Positions 1 through 8,802 of a DNA stretch of 40,103 bases are shown one piece after another. The DNA is from Chloroflexota bacterium. Lineage in GTDB: Bacteria; Chloroflexota; Anaerolineae; UBA4142. Position numbers and translations under genes: made by a program. How positions within the stretch are numbered: the stretch's first letter is position 1; every line of letters starts with the position of its first letter. Where the stretch lies: the NCBI GenBank assembly GCA_023489485.1, contig JAMDCU010000021.1, positions 1 to 40,103 of the forward strand, given 5' to 3'. Under the pieces are notes generated by a model. It ran no database searches, was not told where the DNA came from, and saw only the letters and a program-made list of their open reading frames with translations.

Positions 1-638
1 GGAGAGGGCTGGGAGGGATATCGGTCCATGTCAGCTGGGATGGGGACGAAGGCGGGATCACACAGACGACGGAGCCGAATGGCTATTACGTCTTTATCCT
101 CTCACCCGGCGAGTATCGCGTGCAGGTCGCTCAGGGCAAGAGCCAATCCGTCGCCTTTCGTACCAACCTGCGCGAATGGTACGGTCATTACACCTACGAT
201 GTAGATTTCACTCAAGGGAATTGCATCAGCGGGCCCGGGAACTATACCAATAATCCGAATGCCCCTCACGGCATGCCCGTTTCAGGACGGATCACCGCGA
301 CCTTTCACAGTTGGTCCTACTACCTCCGCTTCGGACGCGTCCATGATGGCTTGGACCTCGCCGTTCCTCAGGGCAGATCGGTAATAGCGACGATGAGTGG
401 ACGCGTGGTCCAGGCGGGCAATTATGGAGCATGGGGGAACATGGTCATGCTGCAGAATGGTCCATGGGAAATCATTGTCGCGCATCTGTCGCGCGTCGAC
501 GTGACGATGGGACAAACGTTGACGGCGAATTCCATTCTTGGGTTGAGCGGCAATACCGGTAACTCCACGGGACCCCATGTGCACTATGAGGTGCGGTACA
601 ACGGCATGCCCGTCGATCCATTGGGACTGGAGAAATAG
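1..638 (+). CDS. M23-family metallopeptidase, C-terminal part (5' end outside window)
   Basis: The reading frame is open from the first bases of the window, so the GTG at 120 is an internal valine codon and not the start. The visible part begins with a beta-rich segment (GYYVFILSPGEYRVQV) like a carboxypeptidase-regulatory or SpaA-like repeat. A LytM/M23 zinc peptidase domain follows. Its ligands are visible: H and D of the HDGLD motif and the HVH motif near the end. The family cleaves peptide cross-links of peptidoglycan outside the membrane. It lies 3 nt before a TraD-like ATPase gene, which fits a conjugation-associated cell-wall hydrolase; this role is inferred from context. The signal peptide, if any, lies outside the window. 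Confidence 0.85.
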   Translation, partial: RGLGGISVHVSWDGDEGGITQTTEPNGYYVFILSPGEYRVQVAQGKSQSVAFRTNLREWYGHYTYDVDFTQGNCISGPGNYTNNPNAPHGMPVSGRITATFHSWSYYLRFGRVHDGLDLAVPQGRSVIATMSGRVVQAGNYGAWGNMVMLQNGPWEIIVAHLSRVDVTMGQTLTANSILGLSGNTGNSTGPHVHYEVRYNGMPVDPLGLEK

Positions 639-641
639 AAT

Positions 642-3602
642 ATGCCAAGCGCGGCTATTTATCGCTGTACTAAATGCCAAAGGGAATATCGGCCCCTCGA
701 AGCCGGCGCCCTCCGTTTCCGGTGCTGTGGCACCCCTCTTGTAAGGGTGGACTCGCCGAGTGCCCGCAGGTTCGCAGGCCGCGAAATCCTTCCGGGCGAT
801 GCACCGTTACAGAGACAAGCTTCGTCCTGTAGCCAGGCAATGGAGGTTATTCCACCGCGTGAGAACGCCATGGATGCGCTTGCGGTGGAGACCATGCTGG
901 GGAGCTTTGCGATTGGCTCTCTCTTTTCCCTCGAGATCATGGGGGACGCGACGAGCCGCCGCTTTCTCCTGCGGGGAACTCCTGATGCGCTAGCCCACAT
1001 CTGCCGGCAGATTCAAGCGACTTATGACCAAGTTTCCTTCCGGACGCTCAGCCCTGAAGAAGACCCGGCCCGTCCCAGCCGCTTGCCGAGTTCCACCGCC
1101 CAATTGACTCTGCTCCGTCCGGCCTATCTGCCTCTCCGCACCTATGAGGATGGAGCTTTCGAAGAAGCGGACCCGGTTCGCGGACTCCTCGCGGCGTTCG
1201 ACGGACTAGAAGGAGAAGAGCGTGCGCTTGCCCAGATCTTGCTTTCGCCTGCTCCACCGCGGTGGTCCGTTCGCTTCGAGGGTTCCGCGCGACAGGTCGA
1301 GAAAACCTTTAGCGGCGAGACGGTGACATTTAGTACGGCTTTACGGCAGTTTCTCTCGCTCGTCGCCGTCATGTCGGCCATCGCCTTTGGACTCTGGGCG
1401 CTCTTCTCTTTTGTTCAGCAAAACTGGCTCGCGTTCATTGTGGCGTCCCTTCTAGTCTCAGCAGCCTTTGCTGCCATCCTGTATCTCTACGGACACTTAC
1501 AAGAGCTGACCAATATCGACCCTGAGCTCGTAAGGAAAAAGATCTCTACGCCAGCCTTTGACGTGGCTCTCCGCCTCTTGGTGGTTGGGAAAACCCAAGC
1601 ACGGACAGAAGGAAAGTTGCGTGAGCTGGCCGCTGCTTATCGTCGCGCCAACCTGCAGAGTGGAAATTCTCTCGTGTGTCACCGTTCCCAGTTCGATCCT
1701 CAGGTGCTCTCGCTGGATCGCCCCTCCTGGTGGAGGGAATTCACAGGCCACGTCATGCGCCTGAACGTGAGCGAGCTAGCCTCCTTGTGGCACCTGCCAG
1801 TCGGACGAGGTACTCCTCTCGTCGAACGCAACCTGACGCGGCGCATTTTGCCGCTTCCCAACCAGGTGGGTGAAGGCGTCCTCGTCGGCCATGCGGTGCA
1901 CCAGGGAAGGACAATTCCTGTCCACCTGCCGACCGATGCTCTGCGGCACCATACTTTCATGGTCGCGAAGACACAAAAGGGCAAGTCGACCTTGATGGCG
2001 CATCTCGCCGCTGCGGCGATGGAAATGGAAACGGCGCTCGTTGTGATTGATCCCCACGGTGACCTTGCCCGTTCCGTCTTGCGCCTGGTCCCACGCGAGC
2101 GCGTGGGCGATGTTCTCTATGTCGATTTCAGTGATACCCAACAGTTCGTGGGATTGAATGTGCTCGACATGTCTCAAGGCCGCAACGCGGACGCGATCGT
2201 GTCGAACATCGTCCATGTGGGCGAACTCATCTGGAGCGATTACTGGGGGCCGAGGATGGAGGACGCTCTCCGCATGGGGCTTCGGACGCTCCTCATGATC
2301 AATGAGAAGCTGGTTCAAGACGGCAAGCCCCAGTTTACGCTGATCGATATTCCAACGCTCTTTGAGGTCCATCCCCTGCGGAAGAAACTGCTGGATGACT
2401 ATGTGACGGATGGCGAGATCAAGCAATGGTGGACGGGCTATTTCGACAAACTCTATGCCAGCCTGCGCATGGATGTGGTCAATCCCGTCTTGACCAAGAT
2501 CCATCGCTTTTCGACCCACTCGGTCGTGCGGAATATTATCGGACAGTCAAGTTCCACTGTGAACTTTCGAGAACTGCTCGATCAGCGCCGAATTCTCCTG
2601 GTGAACACAGCGACGGGCGTAATCGGCCCCGATGCCGGCGGGCTCCTGGGGGCGGTGCTTGTGGACCACATTAATTTTGCTGTACGCGAGCAGATGGCGG
2701 TTGCCGATCCGAAAGCGAGGGCACGGGCGGTGGTCGTCGTGGATGAGTTTCAATCCATTCCCGGGGTGGATTACCAAGGCCTTCTGGCGGAGCTGCAAAA
2801 GATGGGTGCGAGTTTCATCCTGGCCACACAGGCTCTCGGTCAGTTGGATGCCATCAGCAAGCCTCTTCGCCCTGCGATCATGTCGAATGTGGACACGCTG
2901 TTCGTGTTTCAGACCAGTGCCGAGGACGCCGATATTTTGCGTCACGAACTAGACGATGAGGTAGTAGGCACGGACATTATCAATTTGGCAGACCATTCTT
3001 GTTATTTGAAGACGCAGCTCGGTCGGGAGCGACTTCCCGTCATGCACATTGAAACGCTTCCGCCTAGTCCTGGCACTCCATTGATCGCTCAGCAAATTCT
3101 CACGCAGATGACACGGTATACGCGGTCGGGTCAGATCGTGGAGGCGGAACGGATCAAGTTCCAAGAGGAGTGGTTCGGGCTGGCAGGACGCCTTCAGGCC
3201 GAGCTCGATTCACTACAGGAGGGCGATGCTTCGGCGAAGCCAAAGGAGAACAAGCCCGCGCAACAATCGCGCAATAAGAACAACTCCGAATCAAAAGAGC
3301 GGAAGAAAAAGAGAAATTCTCCAAATGCGGACGACCAATCGGCTGAGAAAACAGAGGAGGTAGAGCCGTCTGACTCGACTCAGGGGGCTGATGGGGATCA
3401 GGCCGCAGCGATCAATGAGCAGGGGTCTGAACACCCAGAAAAGACAGAGGAACATTCGAAGGATTCCGACGTGGAAGGCGAACCCCCAGATTCAGAAGAG
3501 CATCCTCAGGTGAGGACGACGCTCATTGAACCGTCCGAAAACAATGACGAGAATAAACATGCTGCCGGGTCTGAGGCCGATGAGAAACGAATCAACCCAT
3601 GA
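642..3602 (+). CDS. TraD/VirD4-like conjugative coupling ATPase with N-terminal zinc ribbon
   Basis: A 986-residue P-loop ATPase of the HerA/FtsK/VirD4 class. Residues 9-29 form a small zinc-ribbon-like knot (C9, C12, C28, C29). Two hydrophobic helices lie at about 238-257 and 261-283. A Walker A-like motif (AKTQKGKST) sits near 441-450 and Walker B (AVVVVDEFQSIPG) near 694-706. The last ~120 residues are charged and low in complexity. Coupling proteins use ATP to feed relaxase-bound DNA into a type IV secretion channel at the inner membrane. The membrane segments before the motor and the adjoining replication-relaxation gene support that role. The start ATG at 642 lies 3 nt after the upstream stop, suggesting translational coupling. 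A HerA-like DNA pump is the main alternative. Confidence 0.8.
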   Translation: MPSAAIYRCTKCQREYRPLEAGALRFRCCGTPLVRVDSPSARRFAGREILPGDAPLQRQASSCSQAMEVIPPRENAMDALAVETMLGSFAIGSLFSLEIMGDATSRRFLLRGTPDALAHICRQIQATYDQVSFRTLSPEEDPARPSRLPSSTAQLTLLRPAYLPLRTYEDGAFEEADPVRGLLAAFDGLEGEERALAQILLSPAPPRWSVRFEGSARQVEKTFSGETVTFSTALRQFLSLVAVMSAIAFGLWALFSFVQQNWLAFIVASLLVSAAFAAILYLYGHLQELTNIDPELVRKKISTPAFDVALRLLVVGKTQARTEGKLRELAAAYRRANLQSGNSLVCHRSQFDPQVLSLDRPSWWREFTGHVMRLNVSELASLWHLPVGRGTPLVERNLTRRILPLPNQVGEGVLVGHAVHQGRTIPVHLPTDALRHHTFMVAKTQKGKSTLMAHLAAAAMEMETALVVIDPHGDLARSVLRLVPRERVGDVLYVDFSDTQQFVGLNVLDMSQGRNADAIVSNIVHVGELIWSDYWGPRMEDALRMGLRTLLMINEKLVQDGKPQFTLIDIPTLFEVHPLRKKLLDDYVTDGEIKQWWTGYFDKLYASLRMDVVNPVLTKIHRFSTHSVVRNIIGQSSSTVNFRELLDQRRILLVNTATGVIGPDAGGLLGAVLVDHINFAVREQMAVADPKARARAVVVVDEFQSIPGVDYQGLLAELQKMGASFILATQALGQLDAISKPLRPAIMSNVDTLFVFQTSAEDADILRHELDDEVVGTDIINLADHSCYLKTQLGRERLPVMHIETLPPSPGTPLIAQQILTQMTRYTRSGQIVEAERIKFQEEWFGLAGRLQAELDSLQEGDASAKPKENKPAQQSRNKNNSESKERKKKRNSPNADDQSAEKTEEVEPSDSTQGADGDQAAAINEQGSEHPEKTEEHSKDSDVEGEPPDSEEHPQVRTTLIEPSENNDENKHAAGSEADEKRINP

Positions 3603-5683
3603 GTGAGAGTCAGGGGACGAGCAAGAAGGAAAACGACAGTGAAATAGACGAGGTCGAGTTAGGCAGAGGTGAGCTAACCGATGGCGACGAACGTGTCTTC
3701 CAGGCTCTGCACGATCATCCTTTTCTCTCCCGACGTCAGCTCGAGCTCTATCACGGGCGTGCGTATCGCATGATCCACCTCCATTTGAAAAGCCTGGCCA
3801 ACCGCGGGTGGATTGAGCGACACAATGCGCGGCAGCCGTGGATGCGCACGCGCGCTCTCTTCTCACTCACGGAGAAGGGTGTGGCCCGGGCAGCGGCGAA
3901 TGCCAGGGCAAAGGAGCAGGATTATGGCCGACAGATGGGACTCGATCTACCCCGGCTCGAACAACTCCTCGTCATGATGGAATGCGTCTTTCAGGTGCGC
4001 ACCTTTCTCCTCTGGCTCCAGCAGAAAAAGGCGAACTGGGATTGGGCTATGCCGTACTGGGACGTTGAAGTGGACAAGCTTTTCGACACCGGAGACGAGA
4101 GCTTCAAGGTTCCCTTCCATGGAGCGGGAGTAATGGTGCGTCCCAATGGGCGGTGGAACATGGTCGCAGTGGAACTGGACTTGCGACGCGTCCCCGTGGA
4201 GAAAGACCGAGAGCGCCTAGTACGGTTCGTGCTGGCTCAGACTGACCGCCGTTTCTCAAGACCCGAGAACCGAGAGGAGTTTCCGGTCTGGGTGCTCATC
4301 GCTCAGGAGGAGTTTCGCTTACAGGACTATTACGCGGTATTGAGGGCGACCGCTACGGCAGAGCAGCTGCCCATGCCGCGCGCTTATCTCACGACCTTTG
4401 CACAGATGCGCGCTCTCCGCGACGACCCGGCGCTCCCCATCTGGCACTCCACTGTGTCCGGGCAACGGAAAGCGCTTCTGGCCGACGCCGTGGGGAGTTC
4501 CTCGCCTCTACCGATACAACCGCCCTGGAGCAAGCTGCGGGTCGAGCCACAAAAGGGCAAGCAAGACATCATTACGTGGAAATGGCTGGCGGATCTATCG
4601 CAAGGTGCCGACCAGAAGCTCGATCTCCGGGAAGTGAAACACTGCGCTGGGGCGATTGCACTCGTGCTCAAGCCGCTCGAAAAACGAGTGCTGGAAGAAA
4701 TTGCTGCCCATCCACTCCTCACAACCGATGAGATGGCGCTTCTTCTGCGTCTTGCACCTTGGCGCGTCGCCGAGGCCGCTCAGCGCCTAGTTGAATTGGA
4801 TTTTGCCGCGGAACATGTGCTACCGACAACAGTTCGAGACAACGCACCAGAAGCAAACAAGCCCAGACGAGCATCCGAGAGGAAACGGTATCTGCTCGCA
4901 GAAGGCGGACTGCATTATCTTGCCATGATTGCCGGCTTTCAGAGCAGGGTTGAGAGATATGCGCGAGCGCGCGGCTGGGCCCAGGGTTTTGATTCTCTCC
5001 TCGAACATTGGCAACACACCCATGAAGAGAACGCTTTCTTCCTGGAGATGGCTCGCATTGCAGAAGAAAGGAAACACGAACTGGTCTGGCTTTCAGAATT
5101 GGAGAGCCGTCTGTATTACGACTATGGAAATGACTCTTTGGTGAAAGTCAAGCGTCCCCGACCGCGGGCGGAGGTGGACGACTCGCGTCCCCGCTCAGAC
5201 ACGGAAGCGAAACGCAAGAATTGGCGACGGAGTTTTCTGCCGGATGGACGCGGCACCTACATTGCCAACGGGCAGCGGTACGAGTTTGCGCTAGAGATCG
5301 ACCGCAGCCGGATGCCGATGGCAAAGTTTCAGCGTAAATTGAGCGAATACTTTGCCGCCGTAGCGTCCAATATCCTCCGCGGCCGGGGGATTGAGCTCCT
5401 GCGGCTCTTAATCGTGACCAACAGCTGGGAGCGGGCAGAAACCTTGGAAGAGAGCGCGACGAAGATACAGGAGAAGCTCAAGAGCGCCAAGTTCCTACCT
5501 GTCCTAATCACAACCTTTGATCGGCTCAGGGCAAGCGGTATCGATCACCCCATCTGGCTGCGCGCGGGCCAGACTTCCGAGAAGGGATCTGCTCTGACAG
5601 CAGCAAAGGACTATTCCTTTGATTGCTTTGTCCCCAAGCCCAAGGCACCGCGAGAGCCCGGTCGCGTCACTTACAAGAGTTAG
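3599..5683 (+). CDS. Replication-relaxation family protein, apparent two-copy version
   Basis: A 694-residue protein whose ATG overlaps the stop of the upstream ATPase gene (ATGA). The N-terminal part holds a winged helix (about residues 22-95, FLSRRQLELYHGRAYRMIHL). It is followed by a fold carrying 'VRPNGRW' and 'VAVELD', as in the Replic_Relax family. A second winged helix follows near 355-410 (LLTTDEMALLLRL), and then the same pattern again: 'FLPDGRGTY', 'FALEIDRS' and a K-rich 'KFQRKLSEYF'. This is about twice the length usual for the family, and I read it as an internal duplication. Family members are linked to plasmid replication and mobilisation, often beside coupling ATPases, but their biochemistry is poorly known. 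Confidence 0.7.
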   Translation: MSESQGTSKKENDSEIDEVELGRGELTDGDERVFQALHDHPFLSRRQLELYHGRAYRMIHLHLKSLANRGWIERHNARQPWMRTRALFSLTEKGVARAAANARAKEQDYGRQMGLDLPRLEQLLVMMECVFQVRTFLLWLQQKKANWDWAMPYWDVEVDKLFDTGDESFKVPFHGAGVMVRPNGRWNMVAVELDLRRVPVEKDRERLVRFVLAQTDRRFSRPENREEFPVWVLIAQEEFRLQDYYAVLRATATAEQLPMPRAYLTTFAQMRALRDDPALPIWHSTVSGQRKALLADAVGSSSPLPIQPPWSKLRVEPQKGKQDIITWKWLADLSQGADQKLDLREVKHCAGAIALVLKPLEKRVLEEIAAHPLLTTDEMALLLRLAPWRVAEAAQRLVELDFAAEHVLPTTVRDNAPEANKPRRASERKRYLLAEGGLHYLAMIAGFQSRVERYARARGWAQGFDSLLEHWQHTHEENAFFLEMARIAEERKHELVWLSELESRLYYDYGNDSLVKVKRPRPRAEVDDSRPRSDTEAKRKNWRRSFLPDGRGTYIANGQRYEFALEIDRSRMPMAKFQRKLSEYFAAVASNILRGRGIELLRLLIVTNSWERAETLEESATKIQEKLKSAKFLPVLITTFDRLRASGIDHPIWLRAGQTSEKGSALTAAKDYSFDCFVPKPKAPREPGRVTYKS

Positions 5684-5700
5684 CACAGAAAGGTGAAAGA

Positions 5701-5892
5701 ATGCAGACACTACTGATTTGGACAGGTGCCCTCATCGGCCCCTTCTACGTCATTCTACTATTGAGCATTCTGGTCGCGCGGCGTGTCTTTCCCGATGCCC
5801 AGACTCTCTATGAAGTGATCGAGCCGATTCTGGTCTTCGTTGCCGGCGCCTGTGCGCTGGCGGTCGCCGGTCTCCTGGCACAAGTGGGGTGA
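5701..5892 (+). CDS. Small two-helix membrane protein
   Basis: Encodes 63 residues with two hydrophobic stretches (about 3-26 and 40-61) separated by a short polar loop (RRVFPDAQTLYEVIEP). The frame is open further upstream to an ATG at 5623 inside the previous gene. The ATG at 5701 is preferred because it follows that gene's stop by 17 nt and has a GAAAGGTGAAAG ribosome-binding region just upstream. No family is recognised. Its position between a replication-relaxation gene and a ParB gene suggests a small membrane accessory of the mobile element. That is inference from context only. Confidence 0.6.
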   Translation: MQTLLIWTGALIGPFYVILLLSILVARRVFPDAQTLYEVIEPILVFVAGACALAVAGLLAQVG

Positions 5893-5954
5893 ATGAGTTG
5901 ATCGCAACTGCCAAGAGCGCTGAAGTGAAATCTATTCCATAACGAGGAGCAACA

Positions 5955-6995
5955 GTGGCAGACACGTCATTGGTCGCAACGGCAATCCCAATCCATCAGA
6001 TCCATCCCGATCCCAACCAGCCGCGTCGGTGGCTTCCATCTGATATTTCGGAGGCACTGACCGCCGGAGCTACTCCGGTCGACATTCTTTCGCAACTGCG
6101 TGAGAGAAAGCGAGACAAGTGGGTTCAGGAACGCCTGGTGGAACTGGATGCTCTTGCCGACTCGATTGCGGCTGATGGTCTGATGCAGCCGATCCGTGTA
6201 ATCCTGGACAGCGAGGGCGCCTACCGTATCGAGGCTGGCGAACGCCGCTGGTGGGCGCACCAGATCCTTCTCGGTCGCGGGGACGCCCACTTTGAGACGA
6301 TTGCCGCGTTCATTGTGGATTCGGGAGCAGCCGCACCAGGAATGCTCCGCCGACGCGTTGCCGAGAATGTGCATCGTTCAGGCTTCACCGCGATAGAGCT
6401 TGCTCGGGCCATGGGCGCGAGAATTGAAGAAATCGCTCTGGCCGAGCCGACTTTAGCGAGAAGAGAGATTGAAAAGCGAGTCGGCAAAGAGAATGGGCTG
6501 TCAGATCGGCGAGTACGCCAACACCTCGCTCTCCTTAAATTGCCTGGGGAGGTGCAAGAGCTGGCGCAGCAAGCTCGGATGAGCGAGGGCAGCCTGCGCG
6601 GGTTAGTCAGTATCAAAGACCCGACTCGCCAGATGGCGGCAGCGCAGAAACTTGTTCATCCGACGAAGACGAACCCCGCCAGCAGGAAGGATCGTGCTGG
6701 TAACCGCAAGCCACGTGGGAAGGCTACGCGCCATACATTGCCTAACCCACGGCCATCGGCTACTGTCCCTTGGCCATTGGTGCTGATTAGGCTAGCACGA
6801 AGACTCGAGCAGCGGAATAACAAAGAGATCGGACGAGAGCTGGGAAAGACGGTAAAGAACGAGAAGGAATGCGAGGCACTCGCTCACCTCGGAGAGGCGC
6901 TTAAGGACGTGCAACCATCAGACAAGATACAGAGCGGGGCAGAAGATCCGACCGGTAATGATCTGATTGGTTCAAAGAAGAAAAATCGAGGATGA
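5955..6995 (+). CDS. ParB/RepB/Spo0J-family partition-like protein
   Basis: A 346-residue protein with a GTG start preceded by GAGGAG at 5944-5949. The N-terminal ParB domain is clear: 'IPIHQIHPDPNQPRR', the 'LADSIAADGLMQPIRV' helix, the GERRWWA motif near residue 95 (the CTP-binding GERRxxA box) and ENVHR near 137 (family ENxxR). A helix-turn-helix region follows at about 145-205 (KENGLSDRRVRQHLALL). The C-terminal third is basic and low in complexity. ParB proteins bind centromere-like sites and slide on DNA as CTP-dependent clamps. No ParA is visible in the window. The next gene overlaps by four bases, so the two are probably translated together. Confidence 0.85.
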   Translation: MADTSLVATAIPIHQIHPDPNQPRRWLPSDISEALTAGATPVDILSQLRERKRDKWVQERLVELDALADSIAADGLMQPIRVILDSEGAYRIEAGERRWWAHQILLGRGDAHFETIAAFIVDSGAAAPGMLRRRVAENVHRSGFTAIELARAMGARIEEIALAEPTLARREIEKRVGKENGLSDRRVRQHLALLKLPGEVQELAQQARMSEGSLRGLVSIKDPTRQMAAAQKLVHPTKTNPASRKDRAGNRKPRGKATRHTLPNPRPSATVPWPLVLIRLARRLEQRNNKEIGRELGKTVKNEKECEALAHLGEALKDVQPSDKIQSGAEDPTGNDLIGSKKKNRG

Positions 6996-8008
6996 CAGAG
7001 CGCCTGGTCCTGCCCGCAGGCTTGGAGTTCCCACGCACCCTACTGGATGTGAGCCTCGAGTTCGACGCGCATATCAAAGCCGGCAAGCTGGCGAATTACA
7101 GACCTATCCCTACCGGCTTTGACGATCTCGATGGCTATTTGGGAGGAGGACTTGTTCCTGAGAGTCTGATGTTGGTCGGCGGCCCTCCGGGAACGGGTAA
7201 AACGATCTTTGTCTTGCAGGCGGCTCGCAACATCGCCGCGGCTGCGCGGGACAATCGCACCGCTGCCTGTGTAGTTTGCTTTGAGCATGGCGAGGTCTAT
7301 CTTTACCATCGCCTATTGTGCATGGAAAGCACGATCTCTAGCAACATTGGGCTGACAATGGACGACATTCGCCGTGCCGTCCTCATCAGAGGAATCGGCG
7401 AGCCGGGGCTCGAATCCCTTTTGAACACCCTCTGCGCGGCGAAGGAAGCCTGGGCACGAATTGTGCGTTATTGGGAACGGCTGTTTATCGTGAAAGGTCA
7501 TCCAATCAAAACAACACTCAATGTCTTGGATATTTACCTCACATATCTCTGCAATCAGTTTCCGACCGTTGTTCTCTTCGTCGATTACCTGCAGAAGGTG
7601 CCTGTCTTTTCTCCAGGCATTGAGCTGACTCCAGAGAGACAGATCCGCACAGTGACGGAAGGACTGAAGAATCTCGCACTGGCTCATGGAGTGCCAATAG
7701 CGGCTGTTGCGGCGGCAGATTCTCAAGGTCTGAAAGGGGATCGCGTGCGATTCGAGGATTTGTGGGGTGGGTCCAGCGTCAATTATGAACCGGATGTCGC
7801 ACTCATGCTCAATCCTTGTGAAGAGAGTGGACAGAGGAACTCAACAGAAGTGGTTTTTTCGATTGAAAAGAATCGGCTGGGTCCGACAGGAGTAGACTTC
7901 AGGGTTCCTCTTCTAGGTCAGCATTTTGCATTTCAGTTCGCACGTGGAGACAAACGTCTAGATGCGAATAGCCGGGAATCGAGCTTTCCATGCGTTCCCC
8001 GTCGGTGA
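6992..8008 (+). CDS. DnaB/RecA-like P-loop ATPase (RepA- or helicase-like)
   Basis: Encodes 338 residues starting at an ATG that overlaps the ParB stop (ATGA). The fold follows the DnaB/KaiC pattern: 'FDDLDGYLGGGLVPESLMLV', a canonical Walker A (GGPPGTGKT) near residues 63-71, and a Walker B of the DnaB type (VVLFVDYLQKV) near 192-202. A late segment 'WGGSSVNYEPDVALML' resembles the sensor region of replicative helicases. It lacks the N-terminal DnaG-interaction domain of chromosomal DnaB, so it is probably a plasmid-type hexameric ATPase for replication of the element. Pairing with ParB suggests a maintenance module. A DNA-repair RecA-like ATPase cannot be excluded. Confidence 0.75.
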   Translation: MTERLVLPAGLEFPRTLLDVSLEFDAHIKAGKLANYRPIPTGFDDLDGYLGGGLVPESLMLVGGPPGTGKTIFVLQAARNIAAAARDNRTAACVVCFEHGEVYLYHRLLCMESTISSNIGLTMDDIRRAVLIRGIGEPGLESLLNTLCAAKEAWARIVRYWERLFIVKGHPIKTTLNVLDIYLTYLCNQFPTVVLFVDYLQKVPVFSPGIELTPERQIRTVTEGLKNLALAHGVPIAAVAAADSQGLKGDRVRFEDLWGGSSVNYEPDVALMLNPCEESGQRNSTEVVFSIEKNRLGPTGVDFRVPLLGQHFAFQFARGDKRLDANSRESSFPCVPRR

Positions 8009-8382
8009 GAAGCCAGAAATAAGAACAAGGAGATTCAGGGTAGACCAGCGGGAGGAGGCTGAATGTCACCCGCAGTTTGGGGCCCGGCCATCGGAGTCAA
8101 ATATCCGGTAACTCATGGTATCGCAAATTGCATCATGACCTCTGCTGTGTCGATGGTATGATCGCAACGAGTCTTGGAGAGCTAAGCCTGTCGCACGGTT
8201 GCAGCGGAGACATCACCGTCTTTCGGAGGTCAGGACAAGCAGCTCCTCGAGGGACAATTACTACAGTGCGTTCGTTAGAAGAGGCAAGCACCTGCTTGCT
8301 TGATGCGTCAGCGCCATCTTCGGTGCCGATCATCAGGCACGAGGTGCGTTTTGTTTTTCGATCTACCTCGAAAAACAAATAG
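8009..8382. other. Intergenic stretch without a recognisable gene
   Basis: I find no convincing gene, RNA or terminator between the ATPase stop and the beginning of the transposase fragment. The short open frames on both strands (for example 8077-8382 on + and 8133-8378 on -) have no recognisable domain and oppose each other. The stretch may be decayed sequence from the insertion that left the transposase fragment downstream. Confidence 0.5.
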
Positions 8383-8802
8383 CCCGCCTTCCCGCCGAAT
8401 TATGACGGACTTTGGCAGCCCTATCTGTCTCTCGCGCGTTCAGAACGGAAAGGGGGTTCTTTGCTTGCTAGGGTCATTATCATGGTTCGATCCATCAGCA
8501 TCGGTCTGGAGTCCGAAGTGACGCTCGAAGCCGATCTGATCACCCAGCAGCAAGTGCTCCAAGTTCATGCGGTCGACAGCACTTACGTGACAGCCCTGGG
8601 AGAGTCGGCGGCCTTCGGACGGGTGCTGTGGGCGGAAGCGGTGCGCCGGCGGTTCCCCGAGGCCGGCGAGCCCATCACTCTCAGCGATGGGGCGGCGTGG
8701 ATCTGGAATCTCCCAGATGAGCATTTCAGTGGCAGTCGCCAAGTGGTGGATTGGTATCATGCCAAACAATGTCTGGCCACTGCCGGGGTGCAATGGGGCT
8801 AG
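8383..8802 (+). pseudogene. ISKra4-type transposase fragment
   Basis: The frame is open from about 8383 to the stop at 8800-8802. It has no start with a good ribosome-binding site; the first ATG-like option is near 8461. The part after residue ~30 matches the catalytic core of ISKra4-family (UPF0236-like) transposases: 'DSTYVTALGESAAFG', 'LWAEAVRRRFPE', 'LSDGAAWIWNLPDEHF' and 'VVDWYHAKQCLA'. The DGAxWIW and DWYHA blocks are diagnostic of this group. Intact proteins of the family are about 400-500 residues, so both ends are missing. No terminal inverted repeats were seen. The fragment ends exactly where the oppositely oriented carbamoyltransferase gene ends. Confidence 0.7.

Noticed and set aside
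120-638. M23 peptidase starting at the GTG at 120
   Set aside because: The frame is open to the window edge and the upstream residues form a plausible beta domain, so the gene starts outside the window.
8077-8382. Opposing short frames between the ATPase and the transposase fragment
   Set aside because: No domain, no ribosome-binding site, and both strands are open over the same stretch.
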